24,647 bases of DNA from a virus. The notes below the pieces were generated by a model. That model saw nothing but the letters and a program-made list of their open reading frames with translations. It made no database searches and was not told where the DNA came from. A program made the translations under genes and the position numbers. The stretch lies in the IMG/VR virus record IMGVR_UViG_3300007363_000098, positions 1-24,647 of that record; one strand, given 5' to 3'. Positions 14,721 to 21,955 of the stretch are shown here, piece after piece; within the stretch, counting starts at the first letter, position 1, and every line of letters begins with the position of its first letter.

Positions 14721-15119
14721 CTAAGCAAATCCTTCTCCTTTCTCAATCAGCACCCAAGTATTATCTCCATGTCTTTGATATGTTCCTGAACGCAACGGGA
14801 GGTTCAAATCAGCCAGCCACTCAACATTCGGTTCTTTCTTTGCCAATCGCTCAAACTTCATCAGCGTTGGGTATTCCTCAAATTCCAAGTTGCTATCTCC
14901 CATATAAAATTGCTTTCCGTCTTTCAGTATTACCCACCCGCCAAATCCGTTATACATTCTCGTATTTAATGGGAGTTTATCAACTGTGGCTGGACAGCAA
15001 AGGCAACCTCCCGTTCCTCCCTCAATAGCAGGCTTCCACCACGCAGGGTTACTACTGCTAACAGCAGCCTTATGCAATGCGGGGGTCGGTGCTTCGTTTG
15101 ATACTTTTTTCTTTGTCAT
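14721..15119 (-). CDS. cassette gene fused to attC-encoded leader, 132 aa
   Basis: 132 residues. The first 19 or so (MTKKKVSNEAPTPALHKAA) are encoded by attC-like site 3, and Val20 is the GTT at the cassette boundary. The body has GGTGGCLCC with paired cysteines, GFGGWVILKDGKQFYMGD and LPLRSGTYQRHGDNTWVLI, a small beta-rich protein with a possible metal site. The leader closely resembles that of the gene at 16027-16599 (VSDEAQNPRFCKGAV), although the bodies are unrelated. No other ATG lies near the boundary, so the site probably supplies the start. The function is unknown. Confidence 0.65.
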   Translation of the reverse strand: MTKKKVSNEAPTPALHKAAVSSSNPAWWKPAIEGGTGGCLCCPATVDKLPLNTRMYNGFGGWVILKDGKQFYMGDSNLEFEEYPTLMKFERLAKKEPNVEWLADLNLPLRSGTYQRHGDNTWVLIEKGEGFA

Positions 15120-15185
15120 AAAATTCGTTTTTCAAATTAAGGTCTGTGCTATTAAGCCCGCACTGACATAAGGCTGCAAACCGTT
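15060..15185 (-). repeat. attC-like site 3
   Basis: 126 nt. Coding strand begins AACGGTTTGCAGCCTTATG and ends GCATAAGGCTGCTGTT; GCAGCCTTATG pairs with CATAAGGCTGC, and the stem continues with GCGGG/CCCGC. The roughly 80-nt loop holds an ATG and codons that read straight across the right arm into the next cassette gene. Confidence 0.75.
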
Positions 15186-15272
15186 ATCGGCAAGCGGGTG
15201 CAGTCCTTCGTATCAAGTGCAGAGAGGAAAATTTGAATTAAAAAATCCTCCCCGCAAATGATTGAATTATGA

Positions 15273-15335
15273 TTACTTCTTCGGCTTTTTTGGCTTCGGT
15301 TTTGGCATCGGCATTGTCATTGGTTTCTTAGCCAT
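15273..15335 (-). CDS. possible 20-aa lysine/proline-rich micropeptide
   Basis: ATG at 15335 opens MAKKPMTMPMPKPKPKKPKK, ending in TAA. It lies in the same unit as the gene at 15386, 50 nt downstream of it. The upstream A-rich leader (CAATTAAACGCAAATATC) resembles those of neighbouring genes. The composition is extremely basic and low-complexity, which suits nucleic-acid binding if it is translated; chance is a real alternative for so short a frame. Confidence 0.35.
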   Translation of the reverse strand: MAKKPMTMPMPKPKPKKPKK

Positions 15336-15385
15336 GATATTTGCGTTTAATTGTTATGCTGAAATTTATAGGCGTTCAGCTTCTC

Positions 15386-15778
15386 CTATTTTAATTTTAC
15401 TTCATCATTAGTCAGCCATTTGTGATTTGTCATCTTCATTCCGTCTTTCATCACCACATCTGAAAGCATTGCAGGAAGTGAGTAACTTTTTACAGTTGCC
15501 GTTCCTCCTTTCATTCCGTCCATGTGATTTACAAGCACTTCAATATTACTCCCTTCTTTGATTACTTTTGATTTTGCATCATCCTTATTGTAATCAATTG
15601 AAAAATTGTCTTTCAATTTCTTCTTTGCATCATCCCTGTTTGATTGTGCTTCTAAAGAGCGGTCAACCGCCCATTGTTTAAGTGCTTCATCATCATATAA
15701 TGCTTGAGCCGATTTTACTACTTGGTCGTAACTCTGTATCAGGTTAGCCAGTTTTTGTTTTGATGTATCTTTTGCCAT
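15386..15778 (-). CDS. cassette gene, unknown 130-aa protein
   Basis: 130 residues starting MAKDTSKQKLANLIQ. The first half is helical with coiled-coil character (QSYDQVVKSAQALYDDEALKQW, DDAKKKLKDNF). The second half looks like a small beta domain (NIEVLVNHMDGMKGGTATVKSYSLPAMLSDVVM). The start lies well inside the unit, after a 110-nt A/T-rich leader. Flanked by attC-like sites 2 and 3. Unrecognised. Confidence 0.7.
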   Translation of the reverse strand: MAKDTSKQKLANLIQSYDQVVKSAQALYDDEALKQWAVDRSLEAQSNRDDAKKKLKDNFSIDYNKDDAKSKVIKEGSNIEVLVNHMDGMKGGTATVKSYSLPAMLSDVVMKDGMKMTNHKWLTNDEVKLK

Positions 15779-15891
15779 TTTATTTTATAATTTAATTGTT
15801 AATGATTTAATGATTTGCCCACGCTATTTTTAATTCAAATTTTCTTTCCGTCTTCGTATCAACTTTTGTCGTGAGAAGTCCGCCAGCCGAT

Positions 15892-16016
15892 AACAGCACC
15901 TAAAACGAAGGCGGGGGTTCTCTGCCTCTTATAAAAATTTGTAGTAGTTTGAAATTCATTGCTTCGTATTTAGTTTAGTGGTTAATCTCCCCGCCTTCGT
16001 TTAGCTGCAAATCGTT
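15892..16016 (-). repeat. attC-like site 2
   Basis: 125 nt. Coding strand begins AACGATTTGCAGCTAAACG and ends CGTTTTAGGTGCTGTT. CGAAGGCGGGG pairs with CCCCGCCTTCG, with a one-base bulge and a mismatch nearer the ends and five unpaired bases (GATTT) only in the left arm. The loop carries a short frame, MNFKLLQIFIRGREPPPSF, whose TAG lies in the right arm just before the boundary. Confidence 0.75.
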
Positions 16017-16026
16017 ATAGCCAATG

Positions 16027-16599
16027 CTACGACAGCGATACAGCGGACACTTCATAAGGCTTTGGCTTTAGGTGTTTCGGTAAATACAATGGATGCTTTG
16101 GCGTTCCATCGTTTGACAATTCAATGTAGTGAAGTGGTTTGCTAATCCACGACAAAGGCTTCCAATTATGGTCTAATCGCTTTTGCAATTTGTCCACTAT
16201 TGCACTATTCCCCCATGCACAAACAACCAAGTGTGCAAGTGCCGACATTCTTCTAAACCACTTTTCATTTTCAACGCCTACAACAAATGGAGCCTTCAGT
16301 AAGTCTTTCGGGTTTGTGGCTCTTAATGCAAACAAGTTCACAACGTAAATTCCACCATATCCCCAATCCTTGGCAAAGCCCATACATCTTCGAATAGTCG
16401 GGTCGTCTTTTTCTGCATCAGCCGTTGAAGGATTTAGCATTATGAATAATACTCTCGGTTTATTTTCATCCCAAACACGACAAAGGGAATAGCGATACTT
16501 TTCGCAATCAGACAGAACAGCACTGGCTATAACAGCACCCTTGCAAAAGCGGGGGTTCTGTGCTTCGTCTGATACATTTGTGGTTAAATCATTGTTCAT
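16027..16599 (-). CDS. DUF1643 family protein with attC-encoded start
   Basis: 190 residues. From about residue 35 it matches my memory of DUF1643: YRYSLCRVWD, then MLNPSTAD (54-61), DDPTIRRC (65-72), GYGGIYVVNLFALRATNP and VVCAWGNS. The family is found in phages and host genomes; its activity is unknown. The first 22 residues (MNNDLTTNVSDEAQNPRFCKGA) come from attC-like site 1; Val23 is the boundary GTT. No usable in-frame start follows until the middle of the domain (Met54), so the leader appears needed. It is the first cassette after the primase gene. Confidence 0.8.
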   Translation of the reverse strand: MNNDLTTNVSDEAQNPRFCKGAVIASAVLSDCEKYRYSLCRVWDENKPRVLFIMLNPSTADAEKDDPTIRRCMGFAKDWGYGGIYVVNLFALRATNPKDLLKAPFVVGVENEKWFRRMSALAHLVVCAWGNSAIVDKLQKRLDHNWKPLSWISKPLHYIELSNDGTPKHPLYLPKHLKPKPYEVSAVSLS

Positions 16600-16650
16600 C
16601 TTTCTAATTCAATTTTGTGGTTAAGTTCCCCGCCTTCGCAAGGCTGCAAC
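16531..16650 (-). repeat. attC-like site 1 (array start)
   Basis: 120 nt, beginning directly at the end of the primase gene. The left arm GTTGCAGCCTTGCGAAGGCGGGG pairs with CCCCCGCTTTTGCAAGGGTGC. The usual left AAC is replaced by AATAGTT, part of the outer 11-bp repeat. The loop includes the ATG of the DUF1643 gene and GTATCA.ACGAAGCAC, a stretch also found in site 3. Confidence 0.7.
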
Positions 16651-16652
16651 TA

Positions 16653-19600
16653 TTATATCGCCCCCTCCATCTCCATTTCCATTTGAGGATCATTATTTTT
16701 AAGGTTTACACCTAGCTCATCATATTTAAAAACATAAGCGCTGCTTACACCATCCTCAAAGCCGGTGGCTTTAATAAGCCCAACAAAAGCCTTGTGCCCG
16801 TGTATGTATGTTTTTAGTGAGCTCATGGCCATACCATTATGCCCGTGCTGCTTGCGGTGCATTTCCATATAAAGCGGATGCACCTTGGTAAACCTCATAT
16901 AAAGCAGGCGGGTTGGTTTGTCAAGCACCACCGTTTTTTGCTCGGTGCGGTTAAGCATAATTTTAATCTCCTGGGCAGTATCAACCTTAAAATCAGTTTC
17001 AACAGAGCGCAAGCCATCCCAGTTAATGCGCTTATCACGAAACAAAAACTCAATCATCATCCAGAACTGGCTCAACGCTTCACTTTCACTTATCTGTGCG
17101 CTCTGCTCAATAATCATGGCTTTACTTAGCTTGTAAATTTCCTTATAAGTAAAAGGCAGTGGCAGCACATCTTCCAGCACCTTGGCCGCAGTAATAACAG
17201 TAATAAAGTTGCGCAGTATCCGCTCATTATAATCTTCCAGCTCCTCCTTCATGGCGGTAAACTGCTCCTGAAAAACGGTGGCAAACTTCGCCTCCATCAA
17301 ATCGCGGTATTTGATCACATCAGCTATAACCCCGCTCAGTCCGCTTTCCTCCATCTGCTTAAGCTCGCTGTAAGCCTTTGTTGTATCTGTTTTACCTTGC
17401 CAGTCCTCTCTGCGAAAGGTAAGCAGCAGCGAGCGGGTAAAAAGCGCATTATCATCAAGCGTTGGCAGGTATTGCCCCGAAATAACACAGGCGCTGTTTA
17501 CCTTGGTGCTTTCGGTGCGGTTATCGCGGCTCATTACACCCTTCTCGTGCCCGATACCATCATAAGCAGATTTCAAAGCCTGAAAGCGCTTCTGGTCAAT
17601 CATGTCATTATACTCATCAAACCAAACAATGCTGTTGCGGGCGCGGGCAAGCTTGCGGTAAAAACCTACATTGGTTCCTGCTGTAAGGTTAAAGCCCGGC
17701 TGCGAGTTCCAGAAAATATTATTTAAGCTCCAGCCAAGCTGCGATTTACCACTACCCTTCTCACCAAACAAAAACAGGTGCGGGAAAATCTTGTATTTGC
17801 TGTAAATCATATCCCTGAAAAGCGCTGCCAGCAAAAAAGCAACTCCAAAGCGCCCCTTATCGCCATACGCCTCAACCATTAGCTTAGCCCAGCGCTCAAA
17901 ATTGTTTTTAGGGGTGTGGGTAAACTTAAACCATCTGTCATTTTCATATTGATCATCCTCCTCACGCACATCGGCATAAATGGTAGAAAAGGCAGGCAAA
18001 AAGAAGTGCTTATCCTTATGCATAACCACCCCGTGCTGATTTACGCGCATAAAAGCACCATTATAAATACCATCGCTAAAGGCATAAAAACCTTCCGGCT
18101 GCCAGCCAAGCGTTTTTAACTCCTCGCAAAGCGGAAACTTATCTGCTATTTTAGCCACTATTTTATTTAAGTGTGCAGCGTTGCCCTCAAAGAGATAGTT
18201 GCCTTCATTAAAAACGGTTTCTTTAAATTGCTGCACGCCAACAAGCGCCTTGCTTTGTAAGTCCAGTACTTTATTAAGCCTGCCATTATCAATCTCAACA
18301 AGGCGCTTATTATCCATCTTGCTGTAAATATGGTGTAATGGCTTCATTATAAAATTGCTTACCGGCTTAAAGTCTATTGCGCCCACATTCCAAAAATAAT
18401 AGCCCGCGTTACCCTTCTCAGAAAGCTCGTAAAAACCATTCTTTTCGAACTCCTCACGGTTTACACCCTTTGGTAATGGCTTATCAGTTGGGGCAATAAC
18501 TTCGTCAAAAATTTCGCTTTTGTGGTTAAACACCTCGCGCTTAAAATCTTTTGAATCAAGTGCGCATATTTTAGCAACGCTTTTGCAGTAATCATTTACA
18601 ATAATATCATCATCAATACGGCAAATCAGGTCAACCATTTCGTTAAAGAGTTCGCTTTTTTCGCGTATGTTTTTAATCAGTTTTGTTTTTACATCGGCAA
18701 AGTGCAGGATGGCATCGGTATGCATACCATGTATCTGAGCATACACATCTTCTGCCGGTGCTGTGGATCTGAAAAAATCATCCGGATCTAATCCTTCAGG
18801 TAAAATAACACACTCGGCAGTAAAGCCTGCCGCAATGGCAATGGGCAGGTTTTTAATAAGTGCGTTGCGCCCTGCCTTGTCGGCATCGTAAATAAAAACA
18901 AGGTGGTTGCAGTATTTTTTGAGCAGGCGGCACTGGGCAGGAGTTAAAGCGGTGCCGCAGGGAGCCACTGTATTTTCTAATCCAAAGCCGTGCATGCTTA
19001 CCACATCCCAGTTACCCTCTGCAACATAGGCAAAACCCTTTTCGCGTATTTTGCTTTTGGACAAATTGAGTCCAAAAAGTTCGTTTCCCTTTATAAATAC
19101 AGATGTTTCGCCTGTGTTTAAATATTTGGCGGCTTCCTTTTCTCCGCTCAGGTCGCGGCCGCTAAATCCAACCACCATATTTTTCTCATTGTGTATTGGA
19201 AACATAAGGCGGTTGCGGAATACATCGTATTTTTTCCCCTTACTCTCGCGTATAAGATCAAGGTCCTGCAACTGCTGCGCATTTTGACCGGCAAGCTGTG
19301 CCGCTTTAATCAGGTTATCCCAACCATCGGCAGCAAAACCAAGGTTAAACTTTTCAGCAAGTTCTTTAGAGCAGCGCAGTGCACCCTTTGGCGCATCAAT
19401 CAAACGCTCATGGTAGTAGTTAGATGCCCATGCGTTAATATCGGTAAGGCGCTGGGTGCTTTCCATCTTTGCTTTGTAGGCAACAGCCTGCTCACTTTCA
19501 TCATACTCAACAACAATATTGTGGTTGTGTGCCAGTATTTTTATAGCCTCCAGCCACTCAACACCCTCTTTGTGCATTACAAAATTAACAGGGCTGTTAC

Positions 19601-19796
19601 CACCTTTGCCGCAGCCAAAGCATTTATAAATCCCTTTGGCTATGCTAACATTAAAGCTTGGTGTTTTCTCATCATGAAAAGGGCAGCAGCTTCCATAGTT
19701 GGCTCCCTTCTTTTTAAGGTCAACTCCATAGCGGTTTATTACCGTTACAAGGTCTAATTCATAAACTTTATCAATAGTGGAAGGCGAAATGAGCAT
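16653..19796 (-). CDS. primase/ATPase fusion (DnaG-like primase with helicase-like domain)
   Basis: 1047 residues, the main replication protein in the window. Residues 37-62 are a CHC2 zinc finger (CCPFH, YKCFGCGKGG; Cys38, His41, Cys59, Cys62). A TOPRIM catalytic core follows, with Glu260 (VAEGNWD) and the Asp304/Asp306 pair (YDADKAG). The C-terminal half has Walker A GEKGSGKS (678-685) and Walker B WFDEYND (725-731), then an ISGQ stretch after RDNRTE, as in superfamily 3 or DUF927-like phage ATPases. It should prime and probably unwind DNA at the phage origin. The stop codon lies in the outer repeat that bounds the cassette array. Confidence 0.88.
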   Translation of the reverse strand: MLISPSTIDKVYELDLVTVINRYGVDLKKKGANYGSCCPFHDEKTPSFNVSIAKGIYKCFGCGKGGNSPVNFVMHKEGVEWLEAIKILAHNHNIVVEYDESEQAVAYKAKMESTQRLTDINAWASNYYHERLIDAPKGALRCSKELAEKFNLGFAADGWDNLIKAAQLAGQNAQQLQDLDLIRESKGKKYDVFRNRLMFPIHNEKNMVVGFSGRDLSGEKEAAKYLNTGETSVFIKGNELFGLNLSKSKIREKGFAYVAEGNWDVVSMHGFGLENTVAPCGTALTPAQCRLLKKYCNHLVFIYDADKAGRNALIKNLPIAIAAGFTAECVILPEGLDPDDFFRSTAPAEDVYAQIHGMHTDAILHFADVKTKLIKNIREKSELFNEMVDLICRIDDDIIVNDYCKSVAKICALDSKDFKREVFNHKSEIFDEVIAPTDKPLPKGVNREEFEKNGFYELSEKGNAGYYFWNVGAIDFKPVSNFIMKPLHHIYSKMDNKRLVEIDNGRLNKVLDLQSKALVGVQQFKETVFNEGNYLFEGNAAHLNKIVAKIADKFPLCEELKTLGWQPEGFYAFSDGIYNGAFMRVNQHGVVMHKDKHFFLPAFSTIYADVREEDDQYENDRWFKFTHTPKNNFERWAKLMVEAYGDKGRFGVAFLLAALFRDMIYSKYKIFPHLFLFGEKGSGKSQLGWSLNNIFWNSQPGFNLTAGTNVGFYRKLARARNSIVWFDEYNDMIDQKRFQALKSAYDGIGHEKGVMSRDNRTESTKVNSACVISGQYLPTLDDNALFTRSLLLTFRREDWQGKTDTTKAYSELKQMEESGLSGVIADVIKYRDLMEAKFATVFQEQFTAMKEELEDYNERILRNFITVITAAKVLEDVLPLPFTYKEIYKLSKAMIIEQSAQISESEALSQFWMMIEFLFRDKRINWDGLRSVETDFKVDTAQEIKIMLNRTEQKTVVLDKPTRLLYMRFTKVHPLYMEMHRKQHGHNGMAMSSLKTYIHGHKAFVGLIKATGFEDGVSSAYVFKYDELGVNLKNNDPQMEMEMEGAI

Positions 19797-19812
19797 ATAG
19801 GGGTTTTGTATA

Positions 19813-20202
19813 TTAAAGGTTTATAAATAATAGTGCCGCGGCTATAGCCACAATAATTACTACCGCACTTACGGTAATAACCTCGGCAATAAAATCGCGG
19901 GGCGCATTTTTCTGCGCATTAATAGCCGCAAGCTCTGCAGCCTTATCAGCAGCAGCCTGATGGGCAGCCTGCACCATTTTCTCCACTCTTCTTTTAAAGC
20001 TGTCCGGGTCAAGATTATAAGGGCGGTTGCCCTCATTTACAAAGCGGGCGGTGCGCCTCCATGCTTTATCAAGTTGTGTGTAAATCTCGTCAAGCTCGTG
20101 CTCAGGAGTTTTGGCAAGTATTGCCTGTTTAAATTGCTCAACATAAATGGCAAGCTGGTTGCCATATTTTTCTGCTGCCCTTTCTGTAATTCTGCTATTC
20201 AT
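19813..20202 (-). CDS. unknown early protein with C-terminal membrane anchor
   Basis: 129 residues. The first 100 are helical and charged (LAIYVEQFKQAILA, DEIYTQLDKAWRRTARFV); residues about 107-127 are a single hydrophobic helix (VITVSAVVIIVAIAAALLFI) at the extreme C-terminus, like a tail-anchored protein with its bulk in the cytoplasm. It is 16 nt upstream of the primase gene. Membrane tethering of replication or host take-over is possible; nothing proves it. Confidence 0.65.
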   Translation of the reverse strand: MNSRITERAAEKYGNQLAIYVEQFKQAILAKTPEHELDEIYTQLDKAWRRTARFVNEGNRPYNLDPDSFKRRVEKMVQAAHQAAADKAAELAAINAQKNAPRDFIAEVITVSAVVIIVAIAAALLFINL

Positions 20203-20241
20203 TTATTTTTAATTATGAGCGCAAATACACTGCGCTGTGGT

Positions 20242-20493
20242 TTATATCTGGTAAAGTGCGCGGCCTCCGCGCAGGTAAATTTCCTGCAGCTTATTTATTA
20301 CTAGCTGAGCGCGGCTGTGGCTTTCAATATTCACAGCAAAATCAATCATATTAAGCTTGCCCTGCTTTTTATTAAATTGTATTATTTTACAGGTTGTTTT
20401 TCCTTCCTCCTGAGTAATTGTAAATATTCCGGCAGCAGGATCTCCGTTTAGTATTTGCATAATGCTGGTTTCGCTTTTTTCTACTGCGCGCAT
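20242..20493 (-). CDS. small unknown early protein
   Basis: 83 residues from MRAVEKSETSIMQ at 20493, 2 nt after the stop of the previous gene; an upstream ATG in the same frame would overlap that gene. The protein has a compact alpha/beta pattern (GIFTITQEEGKTTCKIIQF, MIDFAVNIESHSRAQLVINKLQEIYL). It is not recognised. The tight spacing shows it belongs to the early operon. Confidence 0.65.
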   Translation of the reverse strand: MRAVEKSETSIMQILNGDPAAGIFTITQEEGKTTCKIIQFNKKQGKLNMIDFAVNIESHSRAQLVINKLQEIYLRGGRALYQI

Positions 20494-20495
20494 AA

Positions 20496-20657
20496 TTATT
20501 GCTGTGTTTGGTATGCATAACGGCCCCATCCGGTTGCCTTCTTTTTTTCAAATAGCTTTTTGCGCAGCTTTTCTATATCTGCACCGGGCTTAGCAAATAC
20601 CACTGTTTTTTCATCCAAGCGATATGGCACAAGATTTTCGGGTTGCGGGTTTTTCAT
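20496..20657 (-). CDS. 53-aa basic early protein
   Basis: ATG at 20657 overlaps the TGA of the upstream gene (ATGA) and the frame ends at TAA 20498-20496. The 53 residues begin MKNPQPENLVPYRLDEKT and contain ADIEKLRKKLFEKKKATGWGRY, a basic helix. It fills what would otherwise be a 160-nt gap, and both junctions have the spacing of real operon genes. The function is unknown. Confidence 0.7.
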   Translation of the reverse strand: MKNPQPENLVPYRLDEKTVVFAKPGADIEKLRKKLFEKKKATGWGRYAYQTQQ

Positions 20658-20875
20658 TTGTTGCGGGTGTTAAAGTTTGGGCTCTCAAATGTTTCAATGG
20701 TAGCATCGTGCTCATCGTGCAAGGCAACTCTGTAATCGCTTTGCTTATGCTTAAGCCCGATAATAAGAGCGGGGATGTCTGCAATCATATCCATGTATTT
20801 ATCAAATGTGCGCTCGCCATACAGTTTATCGGGGCGGGCTTTTGTGTACTCGGTAATTTTTAGTTTGTAAGGCAT
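20654..20875 (-). CDS. small unknown early protein
   Basis: 73 residues starting MPYKLKITEYTKARPDKLYG, with a helical centre (RTFDKYMDMIADIPALIIGL) and an acidic end (LHDEHDATIETFESPNF). Its stop overlaps the start of the 53-aa gene by 4 nt. Unrecognised. Confidence 0.65.
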   Translation of the reverse strand: MPYKLKITEYTKARPDKLYGERTFDKYMDMIADIPALIIGLKHKQSDYRVALHDEHDATIETFESPNFNTRNK

Positions 20876-20913
20876 TTGGGGTATTGTTTTTGGTTTGGAG
20901 GTTTTGTTTAGTG

Positions 20914-21270
20914 CTATAAATCAGCAGTAGCCCGCGAGTTTGCATAAGCAGCAAGATCGTTGCAGGCAAATCTTACAGGTATTCCAAGCTCATCAGCCAG
21001 CTCAATTTCCATTTTTGCGCCTTTGCTGTTTTGCCAGCCATCCAGCACCATAAGATAATCTACATTTTGAGTGCGTATAGCTTTAAGGCACTCATCCATA
21101 TAATCATCGTGAGTAAAGCCTGTGGTATCTATTCCTTCAAATAAATCGTGCGGAACAATGGTATCATAACCCATTTCAGTTAAAATAACTTCCACTGCCC
21201 TGAACTCATCAAGGTTAAGCCCCGGCATATCGGTAATAGGTCCGCAGATGTATGCTTTAAGTTTGCTCAT
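20914..21270 (-). CDS. DUF4406 family protein (nucleoside deoxyribosyltransferase-like)
   Basis: 118 residues. Motifs YICGPITDMP (7-16), NLDEFRAVEVILTEMGYDTIVPHD, DYMDECLKAIRTQNVDYLMVLDGW and the closing SKGAKMEIELADELGIPV match DUF4406, a phage-frequent branch of the nucleoside 2-deoxyribosyltransferase-like fold. Acidic residues after DGW would be the catalytic candidates. A role in nucleotide handling is plausible but unproven for the family. It is in the early operon and its start overlaps the preceding stop. Confidence 0.82.
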   Translation of the reverse strand: MSKLKAYICGPITDMPGLNLDEFRAVEVILTEMGYDTIVPHDLFEGIDTTGFTHDDYMDECLKAIRTQNVDYLMVLDGWQNSKGAKMEIELADELGIPVRFACNDLAAYANSRATADL

Positions 21271-21527
21271 GCTGATAGTATTTGGTTTAATTGGTTTAAT
21301 TGTTTTTGATTGTGCCCGTTTTTGGGTATAAGCAGCGCTACCTTTTCGGCATTTTTGCGCACCCAGTTTTTTAGCACCTGCTCGTTGCTGTAATATGTTG
21401 CGTATTTTTTTACTTCTTCATAAGCGCTGCGCACCTGCATTGTAGTATTGCCTTTGCAGCTGTTAAGCAACATGGCTCTCTGCTTTAAAAGCGAGCACAA
21501 AAACTGAGATGTGGAGTTGGTTGCCAT
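21267..21527 (-). CDS. small unknown early protein
   Basis: 86 residues from MATNSTSQFLCSLL at 21527, one base after the stop of the preceding gene; an ATG at 21536 would overlap that gene by 8 nt. The protein is basic and helical (RSAYEEVKKYATYYSNEQVLKNWVRKNAEKVALL) with an asparagine- and glutamine-rich end. Its stop overlaps the DUF4406 start by 4 nt. The function is unknown. Confidence 0.65.
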   Translation of the reverse strand: MATNSTSQFLCSLLKQRAMLLNSCKGNTTMQVRSAYEEVKKYATYYSNEQVLKNWVRKNAEKVALLIPKNGHNQKQLNQLNQILSA

Positions 21528-21528
21528 A

Positions 21529-21762
21529 TTAATCAAGTTGATCTATTGCAATCTCCAGCGCTTTTGCTTTTTTCTGGTCGGCAGCCGCTTTTTCGGTTAC
21601 CAGTTGAATTATGCGGGGTATAATATCATGATGGTCGGGCGCGATTCCGTTTAATACCCGCTCAATCCATGCAATGCTTTTACCCTTTTCATCTGCCACC
21701 ACCGCTTTAATTTCGGGGGTGGTTTTGGCTTTCAGTTTATTAAGTTTTGCTTTGGTTATCAT
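21529..21762 (-). CDS. small early regulator, possibly Cro-like
   Basis: 77 residues. GKSIAWIERVLNGIAPDHHDIIPRIIQLVTEKA looks like a helix-turn-helix of the lambda-repressor class, and the flanks are short and basic. It is the first gene of the early operon, divergent from the repressor-like gene at 21956, exactly where Cro-type proteins are found. It would then repress lysogenic transcription during lytic growth. The motif is read by eye. Confidence 0.55.
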   Translation of the reverse strand: MITKAKLNKLKAKTTPEIKAVVADEKGKSIAWIERVLNGIAPDHHDIIPRIIQLVTEKAAADQKKAKALEIAIDQLD

Positions 21763-21833
21763 TTATGGCACGCTTTTAGATTAGTTTGTATTTACTTTTT
21801 AAAATGTGTTGTTTTTGCTTTTAAAAAACTTTG

Positions 21834-21864
21834 CAAATGTTTAATTAATGTTTGAAATATCAAA
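21834..21864 (-). promoter_or_regulatory. candidate early promoter
   Basis: On the minus strand: TTTG (21864-21861), 19 nt, then AACATTTG (21841-21834). This is one base away from the Bacteroidota consensus TTTG-N19-TAnnTTTG. Transcription would start near 21828, about 65 nt before the first early gene. An imperfect repeat TTTGA/TCAAA (21851-21864) overlaps the upstream box. Confidence 0.55.
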
Positions 21865-21902
21865 AGAAAAGCAAAGGTTTTATTAAACATAAAACACAAC
21901 TA

Positions 21903-21932
21903 TTTGATTTACAAACGGATTAATTTTGTAAA
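21903..21932 (+). promoter_or_regulatory. repressor promoter with overlapping operator
   Basis: TAATTTTG at 21921-21928 matches the Bacteroidota -7 box exactly; a TTTG at 21903-21906 lies 14 nt upstream, closer than ideal. An inverted repeat, TTTACAAA (21908-21915) and TTTGTAAA (21925-21932), covers the box, so the repressor probably regulates its own gene. The leader to the ATG is about 20 nt. Confidence 0.55.
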
Positions 21933-21955
21933 CACAATTTTTAAATACCCCCAAA

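Larger units (their letters stand above)
13320..16658 (-). mobile_element. integron-like gene cassette array
   Basis: Six units, all oriented on the minus strand, lie between the primase and recombinase genes. They are separated by seven imperfect inverted repeats, each starting with AAC and ending with GTT when read on the coding strand. For every unit the start and end are complementary: TTATAGCCA/TGGCTATAA, TTATCGGC/GCCGATAA, TTAGCAGTA/TACTGCTAA, TTAGTGGC/GCCACTAA, TTCTACGCA/TGCGTAGAA and TTATGTT/AACATAA. This is what integron cassettes show after integration, when one circular attC is split. The whole array is bounded by an 11-bp inverted repeat (ATATAATAGTT at 13320, AACTATTATAT at 16648). 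Confidence 0.75.
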
